A DNA stretch of 64,000 nucleotides. Origin: Acidobacteriaceae bacterium. Its GTDB lineage: Bacteria > Acidobacteriota > Terriglobia > Bryobacterales > Bryobacteraceae. Made by a program: the position numbers and the translations under genes. Location: assembly GCA_019240475.1 (NCBI GenBank), contig JAFAYI010000024.1, positions 62,001 to 126,000 of the forward strand, in the 5' to 3' direction. Every line of letters begins with the position of its first letter. Within the stretch, counting starts at the first letter, position 1. The notes beneath the pieces are model-generated. The model saw only the letters and a list, made by a program, of their open reading frames with translations, did not search any database and was not told the origin of the DNA. Positions 55,627 through 64,000 of this stretch are shown piece after piece.

Positions 55627-56657
55627 CAGCGCAGATGTCTCCCGGTCAAGAAAATGAAAACTTCTTCGAGCGACGGCTGCTTGACGCTCAAGTCGCGAAC
55701 CTGCGCTCCCGAACTGAACACGGCCTGCGCCGCGGGCCCGATCAAAGCGTTGGCCGCAACGCCATAGACCCGAATATTCAACGCTCCTGGCCCCGCGCTT
55801 GCATCCGGGCCGCTATTTCCATTGGTGATTTCCACCTTGGCCGTGCCGGGTAGAGCTTCGAGCGCCGCATGGAGAGTTTCTCGAACGCCCCCATCCGCCG
55901 AAGGCGCTACCGCATGAATCTCCAGAACCGTGCCTCCGGGGATTCGTTTCTTCAGCTCGGCAGGCGTATCGTTCACCAGAATCTTGCCGTGGTCCATCAC
56001 GGCGATGCGGCCGCACAGCCGGTCCGCTTCATCCATGTCGTGCGTGGTCAGCAGGATGGTTAAGCCCCGCGCGTTCATTTCTCGAATTCGTTCCCATAGA
56101 AACAGGCGCGACTGTGGATCCAGGTTGTTGGTCGGCTCATCGAGGAAGAGCACGCTCGGCTCGTGCATCAGCGCGCGGGCGATCATCAATCTCTGCGCCA
56201 TGCCGCCCGAATAGCGATTGACCTTCTCGTTCTTGCGCTCGCCCAGTCCAAGCTCCGCAAGGAGGCCGTCGGCCAAAGCTTCACGCGTTTTGCGAGACAC
56301 TCCATGGTAAGCCGCATGAAACGTGAGAATCTCCCGGACCTTGAGGCTCCTATCGAGATTGCTCTGCTGCGGAACCACCGCTATATGCCGCTTCACGCCG
56401 ATTGGGTCGCGCGCTACATCGACTGCCATGATGGAAGCGGACCCCTCTGTGGGCACGATCGCGGTCGTCAACACGCCGATCGTTGTGGTCTTCCCCGCGC
56501 CATTGGGGCCCAGCAAGCCGAAGATCTCTCCCGGCGCCACATCGAACGAAACGCCGTCCACGGCGTTCACTTTGGCTTTGGAATATCGCTTCACCAAACC
56601 GCGAACGGCGATGGCCGAATGCTCAAGGCTGTTTCCATTGCTCAGTTCGTCGGGCAT
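55626..56657 (-). CDS. ABC-2 type transporter ATP-binding protein
   Basis: This 343-residue ATPase has Walker [18 protein letters not shown] near 49-64, signature YSGGMAQRLMIARAL, and Walker B VLFLDEPTNNLDPQSR with the catalytic Glu present. The H-loop is TTHDMDEADRLCG. The C-terminal extension (about 230-343) is of the kind found in drug-resistance exporters (DrrA-like). It directly precedes the permease gene and forms the exporter with it. Confidence 0.93.
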   Translation of the reverse strand: MPDELSNGNSLEHSAIAVRGLVKRYSKAKVNAVDGVSFDVAPGEIFGLLGPNGAGKTTTIGVLTTAIVPTEGSASIMAVDVARDPIGVKRHIAVVPQQSNLDRSLKVREILTFHAAYHGVSRKTREALADGLLAELGLGERKNEKVNRYSGGMAQRLMIARALMHEPSVLFLDEPTNNLDPQSRLFLWERIREMNARGLTILLTTHDMDEADRLCGRIAVMDHGKILVNDTPAELKKRIPGGTVLEIHAVAPSADGGVRETLHAALEALPGTAKVEITNGNSGPDASAGPGALNIRVYGVAANALIGPAAQAVFSSGAQVRDLSVKQPSLEEVFIFLTGRHLR

Positions 56658-56681
56658 GCGGTTTTTCTTTGTACTTCCGGC

Positions 56682-58205
56682 TTAGGCTAATTCGACGCCT
56701 GAAGAGGCGATCACATCGTCGATTGCCAAGTATAGTTCAGCCTGGCGTTTGTAGTACTCATCGATATCCGAGGTCCGCACATAGGCAAATAACTCAATCG
56801 TGAAAGACGCCGCCGAATAGGCGCTGATGCGGACCGGCGTGGGGCCTACTTCAATTTCCTTGTTCCCCTTCAGCATCTCCGACAAGGCTTGCAGCAGGCG
56901 CCGTATCTGATCTTTGGCCGTCGCGCGCTTAATTGCGAAACTCGGATTGAAGAGAATCTTGTCTCGAACGGCATAATTCTCCAGGTTCATTCCGGCAAAC
57001 GAAGCATTAGGAATGCTGACCAGCGTGCGCGCCAGGGTGCGGACTCTCGCCGAACGAAGGCCGATGTCTTCGACCGTGCCGATCACGCCGCCAAAATTGC
57101 CGAAGTCGCCCACCATCACCGGAGCGTCGCCGATTACCGAGATTCCGCCGAAGACGTTGGCGATGGTCTGCTGCGCGGCGAGAGCGACCGCGATACCGCC
57201 GACTCCCAGGCCGGCGATGATGGTCGTCATATTGAATCCCCAGTTGTCGAGAACCAGGATCGCGGCGAACACCGCGACGATTGTCTTCACGGCGCGCCGC
57301 CCCAGATAGATCACGGAGCGGGAAACCACGCGCTGTCGCTGATTCAGCGCGCGATCCAGGTGCACAATCAGGTAGTCGAGAAGATTGATGAGCCCCCAAG
57401 CAAAAGACGCCACCACCACCAGCAGGAGCGTTCGCCCAACATAAAGCCGGCTGAGCGCGGCGGGCGCGATCGTCTCCTCGATCAGCCGGAAAAGGATGAC
57501 GCAAAGAAGCACCAGGAAGGGATCGACAATCGCGGGAATCCATGCGAAGCCGGCCGCTCTCGTGAAATGCGCCGATCTGAATACTCGGTCCACGCGGCCT
57601 ATGAACAGCCGAAGAATCGCAAACAGCAGGAGCGCCAACAGCACCAGCGCGATCCACTTCCATAAGGGAGTATCCAGCAGCAGCGTGGAGACCAGGAATC
57701 TCGGAAGGCGCGCTTCGATCTTCGACTCCGTGCTCGGGACGGGCGTCAGTTGGGGAATCTCGCTGACCGTCTTAGCTGAGAAGATCCAGATGACCGCGGC
57801 GCCCGGCGGTTGTTCCCGCTCGAGTTCGAGCGTAAACTGCTGGCCGTTGCTCGTGATGTTGGTGACGTGTTCGATATTCGGGTCCGGATCGTCCGCCAGG
57901 TTGCCTTCCGGGTTCTGGCTCAATTGAAGAACGTCGAAACCGGTCGCTGAATTCAGAAGCGCTTCCAGGTCTTTCGCAAGCTGCGGCGCTTGCTGTGCCC
58001 GAAATCGCGGCGCGATGCGAGTCATATCGAGGTACTGCGCCGCCTTCGAATAGTCGCCCTGGTGGCAAGCTTCGAGAAACGCCGTGACGGAGGAGCGCGG
58101 ATTCTGCCGATGCAGCGGATCGGACGGAGGCGCGGCCGAAGGCGCGCCATAAGCGAGAGATGCAAGGAACAGAAGGAGAACGAAAAGTAGTCTCTGAATA
58201 GTCAC
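56682..58205 (-). CDS. MscS-family mechanosensitive channel, exported N-terminal domain
   Basis: This 507-residue protein has a signal peptide (LLFVLLLFLASLAYGAPSA), a periplasmic domain (about 25-165) with TAFLEACHQGDYSKAAQYLD, and several membrane helices. The MscS core follows: the pore helix GLGVGGIAVALAAQQTIANVFGG, then the beta domain GDFGNFGGVIGTVEDIGLRSARV. It releases solutes during hypo-osmotic shock. The large periplasmic domain makes it longer than the minimal MscS, as in MscK-like relatives. The start is GTG. It is upstream of the ABC-2 genes on the same strand. Confidence 0.9.
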   Translation of the reverse strand: MTIQRLLFVLLLFLASLAYGAPSAAPPSDPLHRQNPRSSVTAFLEACHQGDYSKAAQYLDMTRIAPRFRAQQAPQLAKDLEALLNSATGFDVLQLSQNPEGNLADDPDPNIEHVTNITSNGQQFTLELEREQPPGAAVIWIFSAKTVSEIPQLTPVPSTESKIEARLPRFLVSTLLLDTPLWKWIALVLLALLLFAILRLFIGRVDRVFRSAHFTRAAGFAWIPAIVDPFLVLLCVILFRLIEETIAPAALSRLYVGRTLLLVVVASFAWGLINLLDYLIVHLDRALNQRQRVVSRSVIYLGRRAVKTIVAVFAAILVLDNWGFNMTTIIAGLGVGGIAVALAAQQTIANVFGGISVIGDAPVMVGDFGNFGGVIGTVEDIGLRSARVRTLARTLVSIPNASFAGMNLENYAVRDKILFNPSFAIKRATAKDQIRRLLQALSEMLKGNKEIEVGPTPVRISAYSAASFTIELFAYVRTSDIDEYYKRQAELYLAIDDVIASSGVELA

Positions 58206-58381
58206 GATTCACTTACAATTATCGAGCCTGGGCTCGCCAAAGACGCGCTTTCACGCCGTGAGGAAGGCTTAGGCGGAGGCCGCTCCGAATCTTTTCCAGA
58301 GCCCGCGCATCTATTTGGGTATCGAGATCTTTTCCGGACGCGAAACGCCCGTTTTGCGGCCCGTGCCCCCGCAAGGACAAC

Positions 58382-59281
58382 ATGTCACTACGACCCGTGA
58401 GAGAAATTCTTCGGACGAAGCCGACCATTGAAGGCGCCGGTGTAAAGTTGCAGCGCGCCTTCGGCTTCGGCAAGACCAAAGACTTCGATCCGTTTTTGCT
58501 GTTGGACGACTTCCGCAACGACCAGCCGAGCGATTACTTGGCCGGTTTCCCCTGGCATCCTCACCGCGGAATCGAGACCATCACCTACGTGCTCGCCGGT
58601 TCCGTTGAGCACGGTGACAGTCTCGGAAACAGAGGGAAAATGACGGCCGGCGATGTGCAATGGATGACAGCCGGCAAAGGCATTCTGCACCAGGAGATGC
58701 CGAAAGGCGACTCGCAGGGCCGCATGCACGGTTTCCAATTATGGGCCAACCTGCCGTCCTCGTTAAAGATGACGAGTCCGCGTTATCAGGACATTCCTGC
58801 CAGCGCGATCCCTGAAGTGACGGATGACGATGGCACGCAGGCGCGCGTCATTTGCGGCGAGTTCTGGGGGAGAAAGGGTCCCGTGGAAGGCGTCGCCGCG
58901 GATCCGAATTACCTGGACATCTCGGTTCCCCCCGGTAAGCGGAAGCGGTTGAAAGTGGACACCTCGCGCAACGCCTTCGCTTATGTATTCGCAGGCGCCG
59001 GTACTTTCCGCGATGCATCGAACCCGCGCGCCGTCCTGACCGAGCAGGTCTCGAAACCCGACGCCGCTCCTGTATACGATGTCGAGAATCATTCATTAGT
59101 GCTGTTCGATTCCGGCGATGAGATCACCGCTCAAGCCGGCGAGGAAGGAATGCGTTTCCTGCTCGTATCGGGACGCCCGATCGAAGAGCCCGTCGCCTGG
59201 TATGGTCCTATCGTGATGAACACTCAGGACCAGTTACGGCAAGCCATGTCCGATCTTCAAAACGGCGCCTTCATTCAGTAA
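58382..59281 (+). CDS. Pirin-family bicupin protein
   Basis: This 299-residue pirin has the N-terminal cupin signature HPHRGIETITYVLAGSVEHGDS followed by GDVQWMTAGKGILHQEMP. Its His and Glu residues bind a metal, commonly iron. A second cupin lies at about 190-285. Some pirins are quercetin 2,3-dioxygenases, others regulate pyruvate dehydrogenase or NF-kB-like partners; no particular role can be assigned here. AAGGA lies just before the ATG. The gap of 176 bases to the divergent mscS gene holds nothing I recognise. Confidence 0.9.
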   Translation: MSLRPVREILRTKPTIEGAGVKLQRAFGFGKTKDFDPFLLLDDFRNDQPSDYLAGFPWHPHRGIETITYVLAGSVEHGDSLGNRGKMTAGDVQWMTAGKGILHQEMPKGDSQGRMHGFQLWANLPSSLKMTSPRYQDIPASAIPEVTDDDGTQARVICGEFWGRKGPVEGVAADPNYLDISVPPGKRKRLKVDTSRNAFAYVFAGAGTFRDASNPRAVLTEQVSKPDAAPVYDVENHSLVLFDSGDEITAQAGEEGMRFLLVSGRPIEEPVAWYGPIVMNTQDQLRQAMSDLQNGAFIQ

Positions 59282-59322
59282 CTTTGAAGGCGATTCCGCT
59301 CGCCGCAGCATCGGCCGCGGGC

Positions 59323-60210
59323 TTATTTGGCCCCCGTTTCCGAGACCGCTATCCACTCGCCCGAAGGTGTCACGATGTAGTCTCTGGCTTCGGCCACGTC
59401 GTGAATGAAGCTCGCGCCATTGTTCTGCGAAATCGGAACAACCTTCGCCATGCTTCGCACTCCCGATACGACGCGCGGCACTAACCAATAGTCCATCACG
59501 CCCAATGAGTTGTAGTGCACCGTCGCGCCTTCGGGAGCTACTGTCGCGGTGCTGAGCGGCGCATGATGGTGGCCGCCCATCGGAATCTGAGACACGTCGC
59601 TTTCGGGCGCAGGCCCCGCGGGAGGCGGTGTCAAGTCCACCGGCGTTCGTGTCTGGGGCGCCGCGTGAACCTGTTGCAGATTCGTGCTGAAACGGTTCAA
59701 TATGCCGGAAATGGCCGCGGTGCTGCCTGCATTTAGCGCGATTGCGTCCGCCATGGTGTGCAGTGAATCGGCCATGGCCGAAAACTCCTTCTTCTGATCG
59801 CTCATGCTCGCTGCCAGGCTTTCCATCGATTGACTCTGCGGGCCGGCCGCTTGGGGCGCCGCGCTTTGACTGTCGATGTACTTAACCGAAACGATGCAAA
59901 CCGCCATGGACAAGACCCACACCAACGCGCATAGAGTGCGTATCAATGTCGATTGCTTCGGCGGCGGTTGGTCGATGACATAGGTTGGTTGAGGCCGAAC
60001 AAGCTGGCGCGATTCGATCTCGGCAATCAGCCTCTGAAGCAGTATAGATTCGATAGAGGGAATCGTGTCGGACGACACCCGCACTGCGCCCTCTCGCGCT
60101 TCAGACCCCGGTGAAGACGAACCGGCTGAAACTACCGGCTGCGGCCGCACTTGCCTTTCGCTCGGGCGCGGAAGGATGGTCAAGATCGCTGGTCTCATAC
60201 GCTCAATCAA
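59323..60210 (-). CDS. Single-pass membrane protein of unknown function
   Basis: This 295-residue protein does not match any family I know. One membrane helix at about residues 90-108 (LCALVWVLSMAVCIVSVKYI) separates a Pro/Ser-rich cytoplasmic part from a longer outer part. The latter has a helical stretch rich in Met, Ser and Ala (ESLAASMSDQKKEFSAMADSL, possibly coiled coil), a Pro-rich linker (VDLTPPPAGPAP), a His cluster GGHHHAP and a compact C-terminal domain (YWLVPRVVSGVRSMAKVVP, YIVTPSGEWIAVSE). It resembles an envelope tether. The frame starts at ATG 60210; no strong ribosome site was seen. Confidence 0.65.
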   Translation of the reverse strand: MIERMRPAILTILPRPSERQVRPQPVVSAGSSSPGSEAREGAVRVSSDTIPSIESILLQRLIAEIESRQLVRPQPTYVIDQPPPKQSTLIRTLCALVWVLSMAVCIVSVKYIDSQSAAPQAAGPQSQSMESLAASMSDQKKEFSAMADSLHTMADAIALNAGSTAAISGILNRFSTNLQQVHAAPQTRTPVDLTPPPAGPAPESDVSQIPMGGHHHAPLSTATVAPEGATVHYNSLGVMDYWLVPRVVSGVRSMAKVVPISQNNGASFIHDVAEARDYIVTPSGEWIAVSETGAK

Positions 60211-60388
60211 TATGTCGGCGTATGCAAGGCCAATTCGAAGGGGTTAGGCGCTGAAATTTTACGATTTACGTCTAGGTTTTTCCTGAGCCTCGAACACCCT
60301 CGCCTTCTCGCCCGGCGCAAACCGGCTCGCGCGGCCTTTCGCACTGCTAAATTAAGGCTGTGAAGCTGCATACTTGGGGCGCCTTGCC

Positions 60389-61246
60389 ATGAGCGCGCCG
60401 CGCCGATTAGCGATCTGCAACGAACTGTTTCAGCAGTGTGGGTTCGAGGACGCTTGCCGCGAAATTCGAGCGATCGGCTACGAAGGGCTGGAAATCGCGC
60501 CCTTCACTCTGGCGAGCGACCCGGCAAGTCTGAGCGCCGACGAGCGCCGGCGCATTCGACAGACCATGCGAAAGCACGATCTTGAGTTCGTAGGTTTTCA
60601 CTGGCTGCTCGCGGCCCCCGAAGGCCTGCACGCGACCACGCGAGACGAGAGCATCCGAAAACGCACTTGGGATTATGTGCACGCCCTAATCGACCTTTGC
60701 GGAGATCTGGCGGAAGACGGCGCCGCAAAGGCGGTGATGGTCTTCGGATCTCCGAAGCAGCGTTCGACCGTCGATGAAACGGCGCCCCGAGAGGCGGCCG
60801 ACATTCTGACCCATGGCCTCGCGCATGCGGCGCCGCGAGCCGAGAGCCGCAGCGTAACCATTCTTTTAGAAGCATTGTCGCCCGGCCAGACCGACGTTGT
60901 GAACTGCATGAGCGATGCTGTCGCGATCGTCAAGCAAATTCGCAGCACCGCGATCCAAACGATGTTCGACACGCACAACGCCAAGGACGAGAAGGAAGCG
61001 CATACGGACCTGCTTCGCAAATACGCGCCTTACATCCGCCATGTGCACCTGAACGAGTTGGATGGGCGCGAGCCCGGCGCGGGCGATTACGACTTCGACG
61101 CCGTTCTCGCCACGCTCGAAGAACTGAACTATTCAGGATGGGTATCAGTGGAAGCATTGAATTTTAGCGGCGATGCGCGCGAAGTTGCCCTGCGCGCGAT
61201 TCATCGCTTAAGCGCGGCGCCGAAGGCCGCCTCCGGAGCTTTATGA
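60389..61246 (+). CDS. Sugar phosphate isomerase/epimerase family protein (TIM barrel)
   Basis: This 285-residue protein of the xylose-isomerase-like TIM-barrel superfamily has GYEGLEIAPFTL near residue 30, EALSPGQTDVVN, MFDTHNAKDEKEAH, and HVHLNELDGREPGAGDYDF with the metal-binding His, Glu and Asp pattern. Such enzymes isomerise keto sugars or inositol derivatives; the substrate is unknown. ATG 60389 is preferred over TTG 60374. It overlaps the next gene by four bases (ATGA), so it works in the same transcript as the sugar-nucleotide epimerase. Confidence 0.85.
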   Translation: MSAPRRLAICNELFQQCGFEDACREIRAIGYEGLEIAPFTLASDPASLSADERRRIRQTMRKHDLEFVGFHWLLAAPEGLHATTRDESIRKRTWDYVHALIDLCGDLAEDGAAKAVMVFGSPKQRSTVDETAPREAADILTHGLAHAAPRAESRSVTILLEALSPGQTDVVNCMSDAVAIVKQIRSTAIQTMFDTHNAKDEKEAHTDLLRKYAPYIRHVHLNELDGREPGAGDYDFDAVLATLEELNYSGWVSVEALNFSGDAREVALRAIHRLSAAPKAASGAL

Positions 61247-62223
61247 GCCGATACGTTGTCACAGGAGGAGCGGGATTCATCGGTTCGGCGCTAGTGCGCG
61301 CGCTTCTCGCCCAAGGGCGGCGCGTTCACGTGATCGATAATCTGGCGACTGGCAATCTCGACAACCTCGAAGAGCTGGCCGACCGGATCACGGTGCATGA
61401 GTACGACATTCGCAATTACGACCGCATCGCGCCGGTGATTGCGGGAGCCGAGCGGGTGTTCCACCTGGCGGCGATTCCATCGGTTCCGAAATCGATTCAG
61501 CAGCCCGCGCCGAGCCACGAAGCCAATATCGACGGAACGTTCAACGTGTTTCGCGCCGCTGCCGAAGGCCGCGCGGGCCGCGTGATTTACGCCGCTTCGT
61601 CTTCGGCCTATGGAGATACAGCCGTGTTGCCGAAGGTTGAAACGATGAGCCCGCGGCCGAAATCGCCCTACGCGGTACAAAAGCTCGTCGGCGAATACTA
61701 CGCCAGCGTCTTTTGGGACTGCTTCCAATTGGAGACCGTGTCGCTGCGGTTCTTCAACGTGTTCGGCCCACGCCAGGACCCCACCAGCGTCTATTCGGGC
61801 GTGCTCTCGTTGTTCATGACCTGCCTGCTCGAGCGGCGCAGCCCGACAATCTTTGGCGATGGCGAGCAATCCCGCGATTTCACCTATGTAGAGGACGTGG
61901 TTTCCCTACTGCTCAAGGCCTCCGATGCCCAGGGCGTCTGCGGCAAGGTATTTAACGCGGGCAACGGCGGACGATACACGTTGAATCAGACTTGGGCGTT
62001 GCTGCAGAAAATAGAAGGCGTGAATTTGCCCGCGCATTACGGACCGCCGCGGCCCGGCGACGTGCGCGACTCGCAGGCCGATACTACCGCCGCCGTGCGC
62101 GAGCTCGGACACCAGCCGCGTTTCACCTTCGAGCAAGGATTGCGGCTCACGCTCGAATGGTATCGAGCAAGCCTGGAAGACAAACAGGTGGCGGCCGCCG
62201 GCCGTGACTCATTGAAGATTTAG
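61243..62223 (+). CDS. NAD-dependent sugar-nucleotide epimerase (GalE/WbpP type)
   Basis: This 326-residue extended short-chain dehydrogenase has the NAD motif TGGAGFIGSALV at the N-terminus, then VIDNLATGNLDNL and AASSSAYGD. The catalytic Tyr-x3-Lys is YAVQK, and FNVFGPRQDPTSVYSGV follows, as in UDP-N-acetylglucosamine 4-epimerases. It probably epimerises a UDP-hexose used for surface polysaccharide. The start overlaps the isomerase stop. pgeF follows after nine bases. Confidence 0.92.
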   Translation: MSRYVVTGGAGFIGSALVRALLAQGRRVHVIDNLATGNLDNLEELADRITVHEYDIRNYDRIAPVIAGAERVFHLAAIPSVPKSIQQPAPSHEANIDGTFNVFRAAAEGRAGRVIYAASSSAYGDTAVLPKVETMSPRPKSPYAVQKLVGEYYASVFWDCFQLETVSLRFFNVFGPRQDPTSVYSGVLSLFMTCLLERRSPTIFGDGEQSRDFTYVEDVVSLLLKASDAQGVCGKVFNAGNGGRYTLNQTWALLQKIEGVNLPAHYGPPRPGDVRDSQADTTAAVRELGHQPRFTFEQGLRLTLEWYRASLEDKQVAAAGRDSLKI

Positions 62224-62232
62224 AGCACGTTC

Positions 62233-62898
62233 GTGAAAGCTTCCTTCCGTCTAGCGCAAGACGGCGTCTACCGCTGTGACGGATTCCAGGAGTTCTTCTG
62301 GCAGACGCACGGATTCGGGACGCGCAACGCAAGCCCGAACGCGGATGTCACGCTCCGGCAGGTTCATTCCGGCCGAGTGTTCAACGCGCGCGGCACGGAA
62401 GACCGCGCCGAAGAAGGCGACGCGCTGGTTACGGACGAAATTGCAAGAAGCATCGGGGTGCGAACCGCCGACTGCGTTCCTATCTTGTTATTGGACGCGG
62501 CAACGCGATGCGTCGGGGCGGTGCATGCCGGATGGCGCGGAACGGCGGCGCGAATCGTGGAGCGTGCCATTGAGCGGATGCGCGCCGATTTCGGAACCGA
62601 TGCGGCCCATATCTACGCGGCCGTTGGACCGTGCATTCGCGCTTGCTGCTATGAGGTCGGCAGCGACATTGCCGAACAATTTGAAGCGGCAACGCGCAAG
62701 GCAAATGCTCAAGGAGACCGCTGCTTCTTGAATCTCGCGGAAGCAAACCTCCGCCAGATGCGCGCCGCGGGCGTCATGGATCAACGGATTTTCGACTGCG
62801 GTTTGTGCACTGCGTGTCAGAGCGCGCAGTTCTTTTCCTACCGGCGCGAACCCACCAACCCAGGCCGTATGACCACTTCGATTTCCCGCCTGGCGTAA
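62233..62898 (+). CDS. pgeF: Peptidoglycan editing factor PgeF (YfiH / multicopper-oxidase-like)
   Basis: This 221-residue protein of the DUF152/YfiH family has the metal ligands in LRQVHSGRVFN, RTADCVPILLLD and AVHAGWRGTA. PgeF hydrolyses misincorporated UDP-MurNAc-L-Ser so that cell-wall peptides keep L-Ala; family members were earlier called laccases. The GTG start follows the epimerase by nine bases. The ending SYRREPTNPGRMTTSISR is typical. Downstream is the osmC gene. Confidence 0.9.
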   Translation: MKASFRLAQDGVYRCDGFQEFFWQTHGFGTRNASPNADVTLRQVHSGRVFNARGTEDRAEEGDALVTDEIARSIGVRTADCVPILLLDAATRCVGAVHAGWRGTAARIVERAIERMRADFGTDAAHIYAAVGPCIRACCYEVGSDIAEQFEAATRKANAQGDRCFLNLAEANLRQMRAAGVMDQRIFDCGLCTACQSAQFFSYRREPTNPGRMTTSISRLA

Positions 62899-62920
62899 GG
62901 TGGTCTTGAGAGGAGAAAGC

Positions 62921-63364
62921 ATGGACCGAAAAGCGAAAGCCCAGTGGCGAGGCGACCTTAGATCCGGGACCGGCACGATTTCATCCGGCAGCGGAGTTCT
63001 TTCGAGCACGCCCTATTCCTTCCGGGACCGTTTCGAACAGGGGACTGGAACGAATCCAGAGGAACTGCTGGCCGCCGCGCACGCAGCCTGCTTTTCAATG
63101 GCGCTTTCAGCCGAGCTCGCCAAAGAGCGGCTGAAGGCCGATAGCATCGAGACCACGTGCGCCATTACGCTCGAAAAACAAGGCGACGGTTTCGCCATTT
63201 CTCACAGTCATCTGGAGTTGACCGCGAAGATTCCGGGCGCATCCGAAGACGCGTTCAATCGCGCCACGCAGTCGGCCAAGGAAAACTGCCCGGTATCGAA
63301 ACTCTACGATACCGAGATCACGCTCGACGCAAGACTGGAGCAATCGACGGCCTCAGGCGCATAG
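62921..63364 (+). CDS. osmC: OsmC-family peroxiredoxin-like protein
   Basis: This 147-residue protein reduces organic hydroperoxides with two cysteines, Cys57 in AAHAACFSMAL and Cys123 in ENCPVSKL, both present. The start VAQWRGDLRSGTG-style segment is typical of OsmC rather than Ohr. ATG 62921 has AGGAG eight bases upstream; the frame is open to 62900 but that codon lacks a ribosome site. It likely protects against osmotic or peroxide stress. Confidence 0.92.
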   Translation: MDRKAKAQWRGDLRSGTGTISSGSGVLSSTPYSFRDRFEQGTGTNPEELLAAAHAACFSMALSAELAKERLKADSIETTCAITLEKQGDGFAISHSHLELTAKIPGASEDAFNRATQSAKENCPVSKLYDTEITLDARLEQSTASGA

Positions 63365-63427
63365 AGATAGGCAGCCTCTGGCCTGGAGCGGCCGATGCTA
63401 TGCTCGGGGCGAGGGTAGTTTCCTCGG

Positions 63428-64000
63428 ATGCCTCAATGGAAGCTCGGTTGGCGGTTGGGGTGCGGACTCGCCGTGCTGGGCGTGCTGTATGCGGTACAGC
63501 GGCCCACTTCCCAGCCCTTTCGAGAATATCCGGGCGATGAATACCGGCTCGGCCAGATCCCTTTGCCCCCCGATTACAGGGAAAAGACGGAGTGGGCATT
63601 CGCGCGCCTGATGTATCCTTCCATTCCGGAGGCGCACTTCCATCACGCGGGTTGGGACTGGACGCGCGGTCATTCGAGTTGGACCAACGATTACCCGCGA
63701 GCCGATCGCCACTTCGCGCAGGCCCTCAGACGGCTCACGCGCATTCACGTGCGCTCGGTGGAGCAGCCCGTCAACCTCGAAGATCCCTCCGATGTTTTCA
63801 ACTATCCCTGGCTCTATGCGGTCTTCGTCGGAGAGTGGGACCTGACCGATGCGCAAGCGAAGACTTTGCGCGAGTACCTGGAGCGCGGCGGCTTTCTGAT
63901 GTGCGATGACTTTTGGGGCACCGTGGATTGGTCGGTCTTCGACCAGAGCATGAGACGCATTTTCCCCGATCGCCCGGTGGTTGAAATCTCGGATTCCGAT
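63428..64000 (+). CDS. DUF4159 domain protein, 3' end beyond the window
   Basis: This is the first 191 codons of a protein cut by the window edge. A short N-terminal membrane anchor or signal (LGCGLAVLGVLYAV) is followed by FARLMYPSIPEAHF, then TNDYPRADRHFAQALRRLTR and FLMCDDFWGTVDW. These are the phrases of DUF4159, a domain often found near MoxR/BatA-type systems and in large membrane proteins of unknown role. The start ATG 63428 is 63 bases after osmC and has no strong ribosome site. Confidence 0.82.
   Translation, partial: MPQWKLGWRLGCGLAVLGVLYAVQRPTSQPFREYPGDEYRLGQIPLPPDYREKTEWAFARLMYPSIPEAHFHHAGWDWTRGHSSWTNDYPRADRHFAQALRRLTRIHVRSVEQPVNLEDPSDVFNYPWLYAVFVGEWDLTDAQAKTLREYLERGGFLMCDDFWGTVDWSVFDQSMRRIFPDRPVVEISDSD

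Overview
The window is GC-rich, gene-dense DNA from a Gram-negative bacterium: it has lpxC, an Mla/MCE lipid transport operon, a TAT substrate and an outer-membrane barrel. It most resembles Acidobacteria of the Solibacter/Bryobacter type. The clues are a MacB-like duplicated orphan permease, an ECF sigma / zinc anti-sigma / HEAT-repeat operon, many secreted peptidases and amidohydrolases, and an HpnK-like deacetylase. The taxonomic call is inference from gene content; no rRNA lies in the window. I saw no insertion sequence, prophage or CRISPR array.

1-8.3 kb: lpxC on the minus strand. Then a plus-strand run starts with a fluoride riboswitch and crcB, followed by hslV-hslU (their junction carries a 32-bp tandem repeat that creates two tiny stop-start-linked ORFs), an FN3 lipoprotein, the MCE transporter (permease, ATPase with an unusual Walker B, MCE protein with five 34-residue repeats) and an HpnK-like gene.

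8.3-15.4 kb: a secreted amidohydrolase and murB (minus), a Bax-inhibitor-1-like membrane protein, a divergent ECF42-type sigma factor / DGPF-domain pair, and a 55-codon minus-strand gene (13480-13647). The small gene has its own promoter and ribosome binding site and looks like a lanthipeptide-like RiPP precursor. It is divergent from a B12-binding radical SAM gene whose start is covered by a perfect inverted repeat. This pair is the best candidate for an undescribed system. tRNA-Leu(UAG) follows.

15.4-26.3 kb: the minus-strand cluster yceD-rpmF-plsX-dsbD (envelope and lipid synthesis), a 1200-residue Fe-S flavoprotein fusion on plus, a vapBC toxin-antitoxin pair with an operator dyad over its promoter, and the MacB-like permease.

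26.4-38.2 kb: an overlapping operon of ECF sigma factor, zinc-finger anti-sigma factor and two HEAT-repeat proteins; a YceI-like protein; a secreted GH13 glucosidase; a GMC oxidoreductase with its TAT-dependent small subunit; an ALDH7-type dehydrogenase; a rhodanese; a CHASE3 histidine kinase.

38.2-64 kb: an M50-like membrane peptidase divergent from an M1 aminopeptidase; ftsY-ribD-ribE; a polytopic membrane protein and a DHH phosphoesterase on minus; aceE; an outer-membrane barrel with a hairpin-rich leader; an amidohydrolase-like protein lacking the usual metal ligands; an M13 peptidase; an ABC-2 exporter; an MscS channel; a pirin; a one-TM protein of unknown function; and a plus-strand run of sugar isomerase, epimerase, PgeF, OsmC and a DUF4159 gene cut by the window edge.
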